From Sphingomonas sp. FARSPH (GTDB lineage Bacteria; Pseudomonadota; Alphaproteobacteria; Sphingomonadales; Sphingomonadaceae), in assembly GCF_003355005.1 (NCBI RefSeq), contig NZ_CP029987.1, positions 1 to 64,000 of the forward strand: a stretch of 64,000 bases of DNA. Direction: 5' to 3'. How positions within the stretch are numbered: position 1 is the first letter of the stretch; each line of letters begins with the position of its first letter. Shown here piece after piece: positions 8,639-17,042 of this stretch. The position numbers were made by a program, and so were the translations under genes. Below the pieces are notes generated by a model. That model worked only from the letters and a program-made list of their open reading frames with translations. It was not told the origin of the DNA and made no database searches.

Positions 8639-9760
8639 TCATCGCCGCGCCGCGCACACCATCGCGCAGATCCGCGCGACGTCGTCCTCGGCAAGGTCGG
8701 CGTAAAGCGGCAGCGCGAGGACCGTGGCGCTCGCCCGCTCGGCAACGGGCAGAGTGGCGGGTCCATGACGATAGGCGGGCATCGCGCTCAGCAGGGGGTG
8801 GAAGTATCGCCGGGAGAGGACGTTGTAGCGCGCCAGGTGCCGCTGCAACGCATCGCGATCGACGCCGAAGGCCGCCGGGTCGACCAGGATCGGCATGAAG
8901 CCGAAATTGGCAACGACGTCGGCGCGCGGCTGCGTCGCGATCGTGATCCCGTCCACCCCTGCAAGCTGCGCGCGATAGGTCGCATCCAGCGCCGCCAGGC
9001 GCGTGCGGATCGCCGGCATGGGCGCGAGCATCAACCGACCCATCAGCGCGTGCAGCTCGCTCATCTTGGCGTTGGTCGCGGCGGCATGGACGATCCCGCC
9101 CGCGTCCATGCCGTGGTTGGCGAAGGCGTCGAAGCCCGCGGAGCGCGCCGCATCGGCATAAGCGAGCGCGCCGCCTTCGACGGCCTGGAACGGCTTGGTC
9201 GCGTGCAGGCTGAACATGCTGATATCGCCGAACGTCCCGATCGGCCGCCCGCCGACTTCGACGCCAAAGGCATGCGCGGCATCGTAGAGCAGCGTCAGCC
9301 CGTGTCGCCGCGCGATCGCGGCGAGCGCCGCATCGTCGCACGGCGTGCCGAAGACGTGGACGCCAAGGATCGCGACGCTCGCCGGTCCCACCGCCGCGGC
9401 GACCGCAGCGGGATCGAGCGTCAGCGTCGCCGGCGCGATATCGACGAAGACGGGGCGCAGGCCGCAGCGCAGGATCGCGTTGCCGGTCGCGACGAAGGTG
9501 AAGGGCGTCGTGATGACCTCGCCGCCCGCGGGCAGCGCGGATAAGGCCGCCTCCAGCGCCAGCGCGCCGTTGGCGAAGAGCCGCAGCTGCGGCGTGCCGA
9601 CGACGGGGAGGAGTTCAGCGGCGAACCGTTGCAGCTGGGGGCCGTTGTTCGACAGGTAGCGGCTGTCCCAGATCTCGGCGAGGCCGGCGGTGAACGCCGC
9701 GATCGGCGGCAGGTTGGGCCGCGTCACCGGGATCGGCGTGTCGAAGGGGTGCAGGCTCAT
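8639..9760 (-). CDS. DegT/DnrJ/EryC1/StrS family sugar aminotransferase
   Basis: PLP-dependent transaminase, 373 residues, expected to place an amino group on a 4-keto (or 3-keto) nucleotide sugar in the cytoplasm. Visible features are the substrate region SRYLSNNGPQLQRF, the PLP-binding YDAAHAFGVEVGG and the Schiff-base lysine in SLHATKPFQAVEGG. Its ATG overlaps the acyltransferase stop (ATGA), so it is the last gene of the leftward EPS operon. With a CDP-hexose dehydratase in the same operon, one reading is a CDP-linked 4-amino-deoxysugar that is later acylated; substrate is inference. Confidence 0.88.
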   Translation of the reverse strand: MSLHPFDTPIPVTRPNLPPIAAFTAGLAEIWDSRYLSNNGPQLQRFAAELLPVVGTPQLRLFANGALALEAALSALPAGGEVITTPFTFVATGNAILRCGLRPVFVDIAPATLTLDPAAVAAAVGPASVAILGVHVFGTPCDDAALAAIARRHGLTLLYDAAHAFGVEVGGRPIGTFGDISMFSLHATKPFQAVEGGALAYADAARSAGFDAFANHGMDAGGIVHAAATNAKMSELHALMGRLMLAPMPAIRTRLAALDATYRAQLAGVDGITIATQPRADVVANFGFMPILVDPAAFGVDRDALQRHLARYNVLSRRYFHPLLSAMPAYRHGPATLPVAERASATVLALPLYADLAEDDVARICAMVCAARR

Positions 9761-11484
9761 CGCGCCTCCGGCACCGGGCGCAGCCGCGGCGGTCGCGGCA
9801 TGAGCGTAACGTCGCTCGGCACCGTCGAAAGCGCGGTGCAGCCGGGATAGAGAATGCTGCGGTCGCCGACCGCGATGCGCCCCGCAACGACCGCATGCGG
9901 ATGCAATGTGATGCCGTCGCCAAGGATCGGCGCCGCCTCCAGCGACGGCGACCGGCGATCCGCGGTCAGTTCGGCACCGACGATCGTCTGCGCCATCAGC
10001 GTCAGGTCGCGGCCGGCGCAGCCGTGGAAGGCGATGCCGGCGGGCGCATCGATCAGCAGGCCCGGCCCGATCCGCGACATCGGCGCGATGTCGATGCCGT
10101 TGCAATAGACGTTGGCCAGCCACGCCCAGCGCGCGCGGCGCAGCCGGCCGGCGGCATGATGCGCGTGCGAGCGGCGATAGAGCGCAACCGCGATGCGCCC
10201 GGCAAGGCCGATGCGCCGCCCCTGCGCCATCCAAGCCGCCCGCCGTTGCGCGTCGCCGCGACGCAGCGCGTCGGCCGACCAGGCGCCCGGCTCGGGCAGC
10301 GCGGGGGCTTGCGCCGGGGACGCCTGCGCTTCGCCGAGCTGGACCCTCGCCATGGGACTGAACACCCCCTGTCCGCCCGGAACGGTGTCGAAGAGGTTGA
10401 CCTTCATCGCCAGGAAAACGCGGTCGCCGATGTCGACCGGGCCGATGATCGCGCCGTGCGCGCCGATCCGCACGTCGTCGCCCAGCTGCGGCGCCTCGTC
10501 CAGCGGCGCGTGCGCACCGTGCCAGGGCGCGCAGACCGTATTGGCGTAGAGGGTGAGGTTGCGGCCGGCCCTGGCGTTGATCAGCGTGCCGGCGAGATGC
10601 GGCAGGAACGCCCCGCCGCCCAGGCACGCCTGCGGCACGATCGTCACCTTGTGGAACAATCGGTTGAGCAAGGCGCAGGCGCGCGCGATGCGGCGCAGGC
10701 CGCGAAGGTGCAGCCAGTGCGCGATACGATAGGTAAGGAGCGCGACCAGCGGACTGAACAAGGCGGTGCGTAGCCGCAGCCGAAAGCTTGCCGGCCCCGT
10801 TCCGAACCGCTGCATCTCCGCGATCGTGCGATCGATGTCGGCGCGATAGTCGCGCCAGGTCGCCGACCAGCGCCCGTGGTCGCACGGCGGCAGCGCATGA
10901 GGGCGGGGCTTCGGGACCGGGGGCGGATCGCCCGCCTGCGGCGCGACCGCACTGACCCCGCGGCTGCCGGCCGGCATGTCGAACAGCGCGCCCGCGCCCG
11001 GTGCGATCGTCGCGCCGTCGCCGATCCGCACCGCCTTCATGATCCCGCTGAGGAAACCCATCGACACGCCGTCGCCGAGCACGGGCAGCGCGCCGCCCGC
11101 CGCGGCATCGTCCTCGCGCATGCGGCTGCCGACCCCGGTCAGCGCGAGCATCGTCAGGTCGCGGCCGGCATGGCCAGACAGGCACAGGGCAAGCGGCGTG
11201 GGCAGCAGGAGGCCCGGCCCGATCGCGCTGTCGGCGGGGATTTCGGCGCCCGTGACCAGCGTGTTCGCCTGCGTCAGCAGCCGCGCAAGGAAGCCGTGCC
11301 CGCGCAGCCGCGCCCACCGGCCGAGGCGATGGAGCGCGACCGCGACGAAACCGGGATCGAGCCACCACGTCGCCGGCCGATAGCCGAACCGCGATTCCTG
11401 GTAGCGACGGCTGGCGCGCGCATCCTGCGCGAGCAGGTTCCGCAGGCCGCTGGGCGGAGAGGGGGAGGGAACCGGCTCAGCCAC
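9757..11484 (-). CDS. triple-repeat serine-acetyltransferase-like protein
   Basis: About 575 residues containing three copies of a serine O-acetyltransferase (CysE)-like module. Each copy has a helical segment (VALHRLGRWARLRG, LLTYRIAHWLHLRG, VALYRRSHAHHAAG) followed by a left-handed beta-helix strand set ending GRDLTM, GRNLTL and GRDLTL. The copies lie near residues 50-115, 245-315 and 430-500. CysE-type proteins are normally about 180-300 residues with one module that trimerises, so this resembles a trimer in one chain. Probable role is O- or N-acylation of EPS sugars. Start taken as GTG at 11484 (GGAG 6-7 nt upstream), overlapping the flippase stop; GTG at 11487 is equally possible. Confidence 0.8.
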   Translation of the reverse strand: MAEPVPSPSPPSGLRNLLAQDARASRRYQESRFGYRPATWWLDPGFVAVALHRLGRWARLRGHGFLARLLTQANTLVTGAEIPADSAIGPGLLLPTPLALCLSGHAGRDLTMLALTGVGSRMREDDAAAGGALPVLGDGVSMGFLSGIMKAVRIGDGATIAPGAGALFDMPAGSRGVSAVAPQAGDPPPVPKPRPHALPPCDHGRWSATWRDYRADIDRTIAEMQRFGTGPASFRLRLRTALFSPLVALLTYRIAHWLHLRGLRRIARACALLNRLFHKVTIVPQACLGGGAFLPHLAGTLINARAGRNLTLYANTVCAPWHGAHAPLDEAPQLGDDVRIGAHGAIIGPVDIGDRVFLAMKVNLFDTVPGGQGVFSPMARVQLGEAQASPAQAPALPEPGAWSADALRRGDAQRRAAWMAQGRRIGLAGRIAVALYRRSHAHHAAGRLRRARWAWLANVYCNGIDIAPMSRIGPGLLIDAPAGIAFHGCAGRDLTLMAQTIVGAELTADRRSPSLEAAPILGDGITLHPHAVVAGRIAVGDRSILYPGCTALSTVPSDVTLMPRPPRLRPVPEAR

Positions 11485-12931
11485 CACCCGCCGCTCCGAC
11501 CAGCAGGGCTGCCGCATCCTGTTCGCGGCGATAGGCACGCATTCCCGGCGCGAACCACAAGGCGAGCAACGCGGCCGTCGCGACGATCGCCCCCGCCGCG
11601 ATCCGCGGCCATGGCGCATCGGCAAACGTCGCCAGCAGCGTCCGCAACAGCAACGCCGCGACCAGCGCCGGCAGCAGCGACGCCGCCAGCAGGGAAAGGC
11701 GCGGCCGCAGGATCGCGACGAGCGCGAGGCCGGCGAGCGCCAGCGTCGCGGTGATGGCGATCGCCGCCCCGACGGGGCCGCGGGCCGCGATCATCGCCGG
11801 CAGGATGCCGATGCACAGCAGCACCGCGCCCGCCGCGACCCCCGTCAGCATCCGCTCGCGCCCGCGGGCGAGCATCGCGGGCGACAGGATCGCCAGCATC
11901 GCGGTCGCCGGCAGCGCGGGCATCAGCCAGGCAAGGCACGTCGCCGCCCGCGCGTCGACCGCGGTGCCGTAGAAGATGCGCATGATGTCGGGCGCCAGCA
12001 GCACGCCCGTCGCCGCCAGCACCGCCCCCGCGCCCAGCGCCAACGCCGCGGCGCGCGCGACCTGCCGCGCGAAGTCATCCGGCCTGTGGATCGCGCAATA
12101 GGACAGGACGGGGCTGAGCGGCGCGGCGAGCAGCCAGCACAGGCCGAACAGCGGCGTCATCGGGCGAAAGGCCGCCGCATAAACCCCAAGGTCGGCCGGC
12201 CTCGCCAGCAGATCGAGCAGGAAGGTGCCGCTGTTGAGCACGACCTGCAGGCACAGGGCGGCGAGCGCGTAGAGGCTGATCCCGCCCAGGAAAACACGGC
12301 TCAGCCGGTCGCGCGACAGGCGCGCGCGCGGCGTCGCACCGAGCAGACGGATCGCCGCGCGCCGGCTCCACGCGATCGCCGCGACTTCGCGCAGCACGAT
12401 CAGCGCCGGCAGGAACAGCACCACATGCGCTGTCATGCCGCCCACCGCGATACCGCACAGCGCGACGGCGAGCGTCGCCGCCTGCGTCACGATCACGATC
12501 CGGGCGGGCACGTGTTGCAGCTGCCGCGCCTGGAAAACCGCGAACAGCGCATTGTTGTGCGCATAGAGGATGACGAGCCCCGTCGCGGCGAACAGCAGCA
12601 TCTGCGCGCCGTCGCCCCGCCGCCAGCCGATCGCGAGGCAGGCAAGCGCGATCAGCGCACACGGTACCAGCCGCCAGGCGAGCAGATCCTCGATCGCTGC
12701 AACCTCGCTCGCCGGATCGCGCGCGGTGTCGCGGCAGGCGAGCGCGGTCGTGCCGAGGTCGGTGGCATCGCGCGCCAGCGAGAAGATCGTGGCGACGAGC
12801 GCGAACACGCCGAAATCGGCCGCGCGCATCGTACGCCCGGCCAGGATCGTCAGCGCCAGCGAACAGCCCATGCCGACCAGCGCGGCGAGCAACAGCAGCG
12901 ACTGGCTGCGCGCGATCCCCCGTTGCCGCAT
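11477..12931 (-). CDS. polysaccharide flippase, Wzx/MATE-like
   Basis: 484-residue integral membrane protein with 12-14 hydrophobic segments, starting with the typical first helix (LLAALVGMGCSLALTILAGR, then ADFGVFALVATIFSLARDATDLG). It matches the polysaccharide-transport (PST) flippases that move undecaprenyl-linked repeat units across the inner membrane. Position in the leftward EPS operon between a glycosyltransferase (3-bp gap upstream) and the triple acyltransferase (overlap downstream) supports this. A second flippase gene lies in the rightward operon at 27.6 kb, so which one moves which unit is open. Confidence 0.85.
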   Translation of the reverse strand: MRQRGIARSQSLLLLAALVGMGCSLALTILAGRTMRAADFGVFALVATIFSLARDATDLGTTALACRDTARDPASEVAAIEDLLAWRLVPCALIALACLAIGWRRGDGAQMLLFAATGLVILYAHNNALFAVFQARQLQHVPARIVIVTQAATLAVALCGIAVGGMTAHVVLFLPALIVLREVAAIAWSRRAAIRLLGATPRARLSRDRLSRVFLGGISLYALAALCLQVVLNSGTFLLDLLARPADLGVYAAAFRPMTPLFGLCWLLAAPLSPVLSYCAIHRPDDFARQVARAAALALGAGAVLAATGVLLAPDIMRIFYGTAVDARAATCLAWLMPALPATAMLAILSPAMLARGRERMLTGVAAGAVLLCIGILPAMIAARGPVGAAIAITATLALAGLALVAILRPRLSLLAASLLPALVAALLLRTLLATFADAPWPRIAAGAIVATAALLALWFAPGMRAYRREQDAAALLVGAAGGG

Positions 12932-12934
12932 CGC

Positions 12935-14095
12935 TCAGGCCGCCCCCGCGGTCAGCGCGGCGTCATAGGCGGCCACCAAGGTCGCGAAATGCGCGTCCTC
13001 GCCGAACCGGTCGCGCACCATCGCATGCCCCTGCGCGCCGAGCGTCCGGCACAATGCATCGTCGTCCCACAGCCGGCGCATCTGGGCGGCGAGATCGGCG
13101 GCATCGTCGGGCGCGAAGTGGAGGCCGGTCACGCCCTCGCGCACGGTGTCGCGCAGTGCGCCGATGCGCGCGGCGATCACCGGCACACCATGCGCCATCG
13201 CCTCGGCCGCGACGATCGCGAACGTTTCGAACCAGCGGCTCGGCACGACGAGGAAACGGCAGTCGCGATAGAAAAGCGCAAGGTCGTCCGGCCCCGTGGT
13301 GACGATCGTCCGCACGCCGCGCTCGCGGCCATAGGCGGGATCGCTGCCGCGCGGGCCGGCAAGGCAGGTGGGAATGCCGGTGGCCGCCGCGGCCTCGATC
13401 AGCAGGTCGATGCCCTTTTCGGGGACGAAACGGCCAGCATAGCCCGCATGTCGGCCCGATGCGGGGTCGACCGGCGTCGCGGCCGCGGCGATCATGCACG
13501 GATTGACGGTGATGCGCGCCGGATCGATCCCCGCCCGCGCGACCAGCCAGTCGCGGCTGAATTCGGTCAGCACGACGAAGCGCGCGACGTGCCGGCGGTA
13601 GACGTCGCGCCGTGCGGCGATGGCATGGCGCAGGCCGAAGGCGATGCTTTCGGGCAGATTGTCGCGGCAGTTCTTCAGCGCGACGCGCTGCGCGCCGCGG
13701 TCGAGGCACTCGGTGCACACGCGCGCGCCGTCATGGTGCGTCGCCACCGGGCAGGTGATGCGGAAATCGTAGCAGCTGTGGACGACGGGAACGCCCGCGC
13801 GTGCGCAGACCTCGAAAACCCAGGGCGTGATGAGGGGGTAGAGCTCGTGCGTGTGGACGATGTCGGGCCGGTCCGCCGCGATCTGCGCGGCGAAGGCGGC
13901 AAGCGTCGCGGGCGGATAGAGGCCGTTGGCAAAGGCGCGGACCCGCGCGCCCATCCCCTCGCCGAGCGCGCGGCTGTCGCGCGCGAACGTCGTCACGGCG
14001 AGCCCCCGGCGCCGCGACAGCGCGATCGTCGCATCCCACGCATTGTCCGACCCGCCGCCCCCGCGATGCCGGTTGAAGACGTGGAGGACCTTCAT
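12935..14095 (-). CDS. glycosyltransferase family 4
   Basis: 386 residues, GT-B fold. N-terminal MKVLHVFNRHRGGGGSDNAWD, middle DIVHTHELYPLITPW, and the nucleotide-sugar-binding C-terminal motif ETFAIVAAEAMAHGVPV with its paired glutamates. A Cys-rich insertion follows the first domain (SCYDFRITC, then CTEC and NC), seen in a subgroup of EPS GT4 enzymes. It likely adds one sugar of the EPS repeat unit at the cytoplasmic face. The ATG at 14095 overlaps the stop of the next upstream glycosyltransferase gene (ATGA). Donor and acceptor cannot be read from sequence. Confidence 0.9.
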   Translation of the reverse strand: MKVLHVFNRHRGGGGSDNAWDATIALSRRRGLAVTTFARDSRALGEGMGARVRAFANGLYPPATLAAFAAQIAADRPDIVHTHELYPLITPWVFEVCARAGVPVVHSCYDFRITCPVATHHDGARVCTECLDRGAQRVALKNCRDNLPESIAFGLRHAIAARRDVYRRHVARFVVLTEFSRDWLVARAGIDPARITVNPCMIAAAATPVDPASGRHAGYAGRFVPEKGIDLLIEAAAATGIPTCLAGPRGSDPAYGRERGVRTIVTTGPDDLALFYRDCRFLVVPSRWFETFAIVAAEAMAHGVPVIAARIGALRDTVREGVTGLHFAPDDAADLAAQMRRLWDDDALCRTLGAQGHAMVRDRFGEDAHFATLVAAYDAALTAGAA

Positions 14096-15309
14096 CCCGT
14101 CAGGGCGACGAAATGCTCGGGCCTGTAGGGCTCGCCGATCGCCTCTTGCGACAGCGGGTGCCCCGCCTTGCGGGCCGCGACCATCTCGCGGAACAGCGTC
14201 GCATAGCCGTCGACGACCGCATCCCAGCGGAACGCGCTCGCCTCGCGCGCCTGCGCCGCCCGGCCCAGCGCGGCGCGGCGGTCGGGATCGGCATCGAGGT
14301 CGCGCAGCAGCGCGGCGAGATGCCCCGGCGTCTTGGCGAAATAGGGATTGTCGGGCCCCAGATTCTCGCGGTGGAAGACGACGTCGATCGGCACGCACGG
14401 CGCGCCGTGGTGCATCGCGCGCAGCAGGCTGGGGTTGGTCCCGCCGACCTCGTGCCCGTGCAGATAGGCGGCGCAGTTGCGATAGAGCGCGTTGAGTACC
14501 GACGACTGGAACACGCCGCCCACGCAATGGATCAGGTCGTCGTTCTCCGCCGCGACGGCCCGCGCATACTCGCTCTCGTACGGCACGCTGCCGACGACGA
14601 TCAGCGGCTTGGCGAGGCCGGAGGCGCGATATTCGCGGATGATATGGTCGACGTTGTTCTCCGGCTCCATCCGCGCGACCGCGAGGTAATAGCCGCCCGG
14701 TTCGACGTTGTAGCGCGCCAGCGCGCCGTCGTCGGGGGCATCGCCGACCGCGCCCGAATAGGGGATGTAGGTGGACGGCGCGCCATATTCGGTGCGGTAG
14801 TATTCCTGCATCGCGCGCGCATCGGTGACCAGCCAGTCGGCGAGCCGCGCGCTGACCTTTTCCGACCAGCGGTAATAGCGGCGCTGCAGCGGACTCCACT
14901 TGCGGCGCTGCCAGCCGAGGCCGTCGGTATGCAGCAGCACCGGCACGCGCGCAGCTTTCAGCGGCAGCAGGAACGGCCCGTTGCCCGGATCGACGACGAA
15001 GACGAGGTCAAAGCCGCGCGGTGCGGCATCGAGGATCGCAAGGTTGCTGTGGACGATGCTCTCGAAGCTCTTGCCGCCGGGCGAGGGCAGGTAGCGGCAG
15101 CGCACGCCTTGATAGGCGTCGGGATGCGTCTCGTAATAGGAGGACCGGCAATAGACGGTGACGTCCATGCCATGGTCGCGCACCAGCCCGGTGGCGAGTT
15201 CCTCGACCAGCGTGCTGAACCCGCTGTGGCGCGCGGGGATACCGCGGTCGCCGATGAAGGCGATGCGCAACGGGCGGTTCGGTGTCGGGGAGGGCGCCGG
15301 CTCAGCCAT
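14092..15309 (-). CDS. glycosyltransferase with DUF1972 N-terminal domain
   Basis: 405 residues. The N-terminal half is the DUF1972 module (RIAFIGDRGIPARHSGFSTLVEEL) found in WchF-like beta-1,4-rhamnosyltransferases, followed by a GT4 C-terminal domain with GHEVGGTNPSLLRAMHHGAP as the donor-binding loop. If the family function holds it transfers rhamnose, consistent with the dTDP-rhamnose genes at the left edge. It overlaps the methyltransferase gene upstream by 8 bp and the GT4 gene downstream by 4 bp. The sugar specificity is inference. Confidence 0.87.
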   Translation of the reverse strand: MAEPAPSPTPNRPLRIAFIGDRGIPARHSGFSTLVEELATGLVRDHGMDVTVYCRSSYYETHPDAYQGVRCRYLPSPGGKSFESIVHSNLAILDAAPRGFDLVFVVDPGNGPFLLPLKAARVPVLLHTDGLGWQRRKWSPLQRRYYRWSEKVSARLADWLVTDARAMQEYYRTEYGAPSTYIPYSGAVGDAPDDGALARYNVEPGGYYLAVARMEPENNVDHIIREYRASGLAKPLIVVGSVPYESEYARAVAAENDDLIHCVGGVFQSSVLNALYRNCAAYLHGHEVGGTNPSLLRAMHHGAPCVPIDVVFHRENLGPDNPYFAKTPGHLAALLRDLDADPDRRAALGRAAQAREASAFRWDAVVDGYATLFREMVAARKAGHPLSQEAIGEPYRPEHFVALTG

Positions 15310-16114
15310 GCGGCTTGAACGCGATCCAGAGGTCCTGCGTCATGCCGGCATCCGCCGGCGTCGCGACGCGCTCCACCCGCTCGAACCCCCGGAACAGCGT
15401 GTTGCGGACATAATCGGGCGGATGCACGGCGAAGAACCACTTCTTCCCCTCCGCATAGCGCGACTGCGTGACGAGTTCGCCGCGCGCATAAGCGGCCTGT
15501 TCCGCCGCGCCGGTCAGGAGGTAGGTGTAATAGTCGCCGTGCGTCGTCGCGACCAGGACGCCGCCCGGCTTCAGCACGCGCAGCATCTCCTGCGCCCAGG
15601 CGATCTGCACCGCTTCCGACAGATGGGTGAAGACCGAGAAATTATAGGCCGCGCCGAAGCTGTCGGCGTCGAACGGCAGCGGCGGCTCCATCCCGTTCAG
15701 TGCGAAATCGATGCCGGGCAACGCGCCCTGGCACCAGCGGATCGTCGCGGGGTTGTAGTCGGTGCCGGTCACCGCGACGTCACGATGCGCGAGCAGCGCG
15801 GGCATGTGGCGGATCAGCCGCCCCGGCCCGCACCCCCATTCGAGCAAGGCGAGCGGCCCGGGCGGCGCGTGCGCGTCGATCAGGTCGGCGAACACCTTGG
15901 CATGCGCGCGGCCCAGCGTGTCGTAGCTTTCCCAGTCGACCTTGTTGTACGCGTCGAACGCCAGATCTTCGGGCGGCACGGCATAATCGGGATGCGCCGC
16001 GCGAAAGGCGCGGTTGCTGCGCGCCGTCTGCGCGCGTTTGCGCAGATAGGAAAGACGGTCGAGCACCGGGAGCAACCCGAGCGAGCGCGACGCGCTGATG
16101 AGATGATACTTCAT
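15302..16114 (-). CDS. class I SAM-dependent methyltransferase
   Basis: 270 residues, started at the ATG at 16114 that overlaps the upstream GT2 stop. Motif I is LLEWGCGPGRLIRHM; further elements are TGTDYNPATIRWCQ (ribose-binding acidic loop) and MLRVLKPGGVLVATTHGDYY. Such enzymes in EPS operons O-methylate a sugar or cap a glycan chain. The preceding helix-rich 70 residues are not part of the core fold and may contact the substrate. Substrate unknown; assignment as a methyltransferase is firm. Confidence 0.88.
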   Translation of the reverse strand: MKYHLISASRSLGLLPVLDRLSYLRKRAQTARSNRAFRAAHPDYAVPPEDLAFDAYNKVDWESYDTLGRAHAKVFADLIDAHAPPGPLALLEWGCGPGRLIRHMPALLAHRDVAVTGTDYNPATIRWCQGALPGIDFALNGMEPPLPFDADSFGAAYNFSVFTHLSEAVQIAWAQEMLRVLKPGGVLVATTHGDYYTYLLTGAAEQAAYARGELVTQSRYAEGKKWFFAVHPPDYVRNTLFRGFERVERVATPADAGMTQDLWIAFKPHG

Positions 16115-17040
16115 GGGCTGGGCCTCATCCTGTTGCGATAGTCGCGGAGGAACCGGAACATCGGGCGGCCGGCGAAATAGGTTAGGGAGCCTTGGCCGAA
16201 GAGTTCGGAAAGCCCTGCGCGGACGTTGCCGGCGCGCAGGTTTCCGGTCGCGATCAGCGTGTGCGCGACGCGCCGGCGACGGCGCAGGATCGCGGCATGG
16301 TCCGCGCCGGCCGCCCATTCGATGATCGCCAGCGCCTCGCGGTGGATGTCGGTCGCGCCGACCTGGCTCATCGCCTGCGGATGGACGCGGTAATGGCAGC
16401 ACAGGTCAGGCACCGACCGCCCCAGCCAGTCGCGCGCGATGGCGACGAACAGATAATAGTCCGGGCACAGCCGCACCCAGTCGGGGATCGGCCCCAGCGC
16501 GCGCACCGCCGCGGTGCGCAGGCACGCCGAACTGAGCGCGATGAAGCTGGGATGGTCGAGCAGATCTGCGAAGATGTCGCCTTCGGGCTTGGGTCCGTCG
16601 CCGTGCCACGGATCGAACGGACGCGGCCGTCCCGCGCCGAAGCGGCGCGTCGCGCCATAGACGATGCCGAGCCGCCCGCTGCGATCCGCGTCGATCAATG
16701 CGGCCTGCCGTTCGAGCTTGATCGGCGTCCACAGGTCGTCCTGGTCGATGAAGGCGATCCATTCGCCCCGCGCCAGCGCGATCGCGCGGTTGCGCGCCTC
16801 GCCAACGGGCACGTGGTCGGGTGACACGCACACGCGCATCCGCGGGTCCCCGAACGCCTCCGCCAGCGCGACGCAGCCGTCGGTCGAGCGGTCGTCGTAG
16901 ACGATGAACTCGAAGTCGCCATGGCTTTGCGCGAGCACGCTGGCGATCGCCGCCTCGATGAAGGCGGCGCCGTTGTAGCTGTTCATCACCACCGAGAAAC
17001 GGGGTGCGGAACGCCGGGCGGGAGGCGCATCGCCGGACAT
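16111..17040 (-). CDS. glycosyltransferase family 2
   Basis: 309 residues, GT-A fold. N-terminal FSVVMNSYNGAAFIEAAIASVL with FIVYDDRSTDG (nucleotide-binding Asp) and the metal-binding FIDQDDLW. The C-terminal part has two predicted helical stretches near the membrane face. It lies 2 bp downstream of the Wzz-like gene and overlaps the methyltransferase gene. It probably adds one sugar to the lipid-linked EPS repeat. Start at the ATG at 17040 (MSGDAPPARR). Confidence 0.9.
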   Translation of the reverse strand: MSGDAPPARRSAPRFSVVMNSYNGAAFIEAAIASVLAQSHGDFEFIVYDDRSTDGCVALAEAFGDPRMRVCVSPDHVPVGEARNRAIALARGEWIAFIDQDDLWTPIKLERQAALIDADRSGRLGIVYGATRRFGAGRPRPFDPWHGDGPKPEGDIFADLLDHPSFIALSSACLRTAAVRALGPIPDWVRLCPDYYLFVAIARDWLGRSVPDLCCHYRVHPQAMSQVGATDIHREALAIIEWAAGADHAAILRRRRRVAHTLIATGNLRAGNVRAGLSELFGQGSLTYFAGRPMFRFLRDYRNRMRPSP

Positions 17041-17042
17041 GC

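Noticed and set aside
8639..11368. Single 909-codon frame as one aminotransferase fusion protein
   Set aside because: Only the part from 9760 has domain similarity; the rest is a shadow of the acyltransferase frame, and a proper ATGA junction exists at 9757-9760.
12086..14128. Long open frame of 680 codons on the plus strand
   Set aside because: Antisense to the flippase and GT4 genes, low-complexity Arg/Gln/His composition, no motif.
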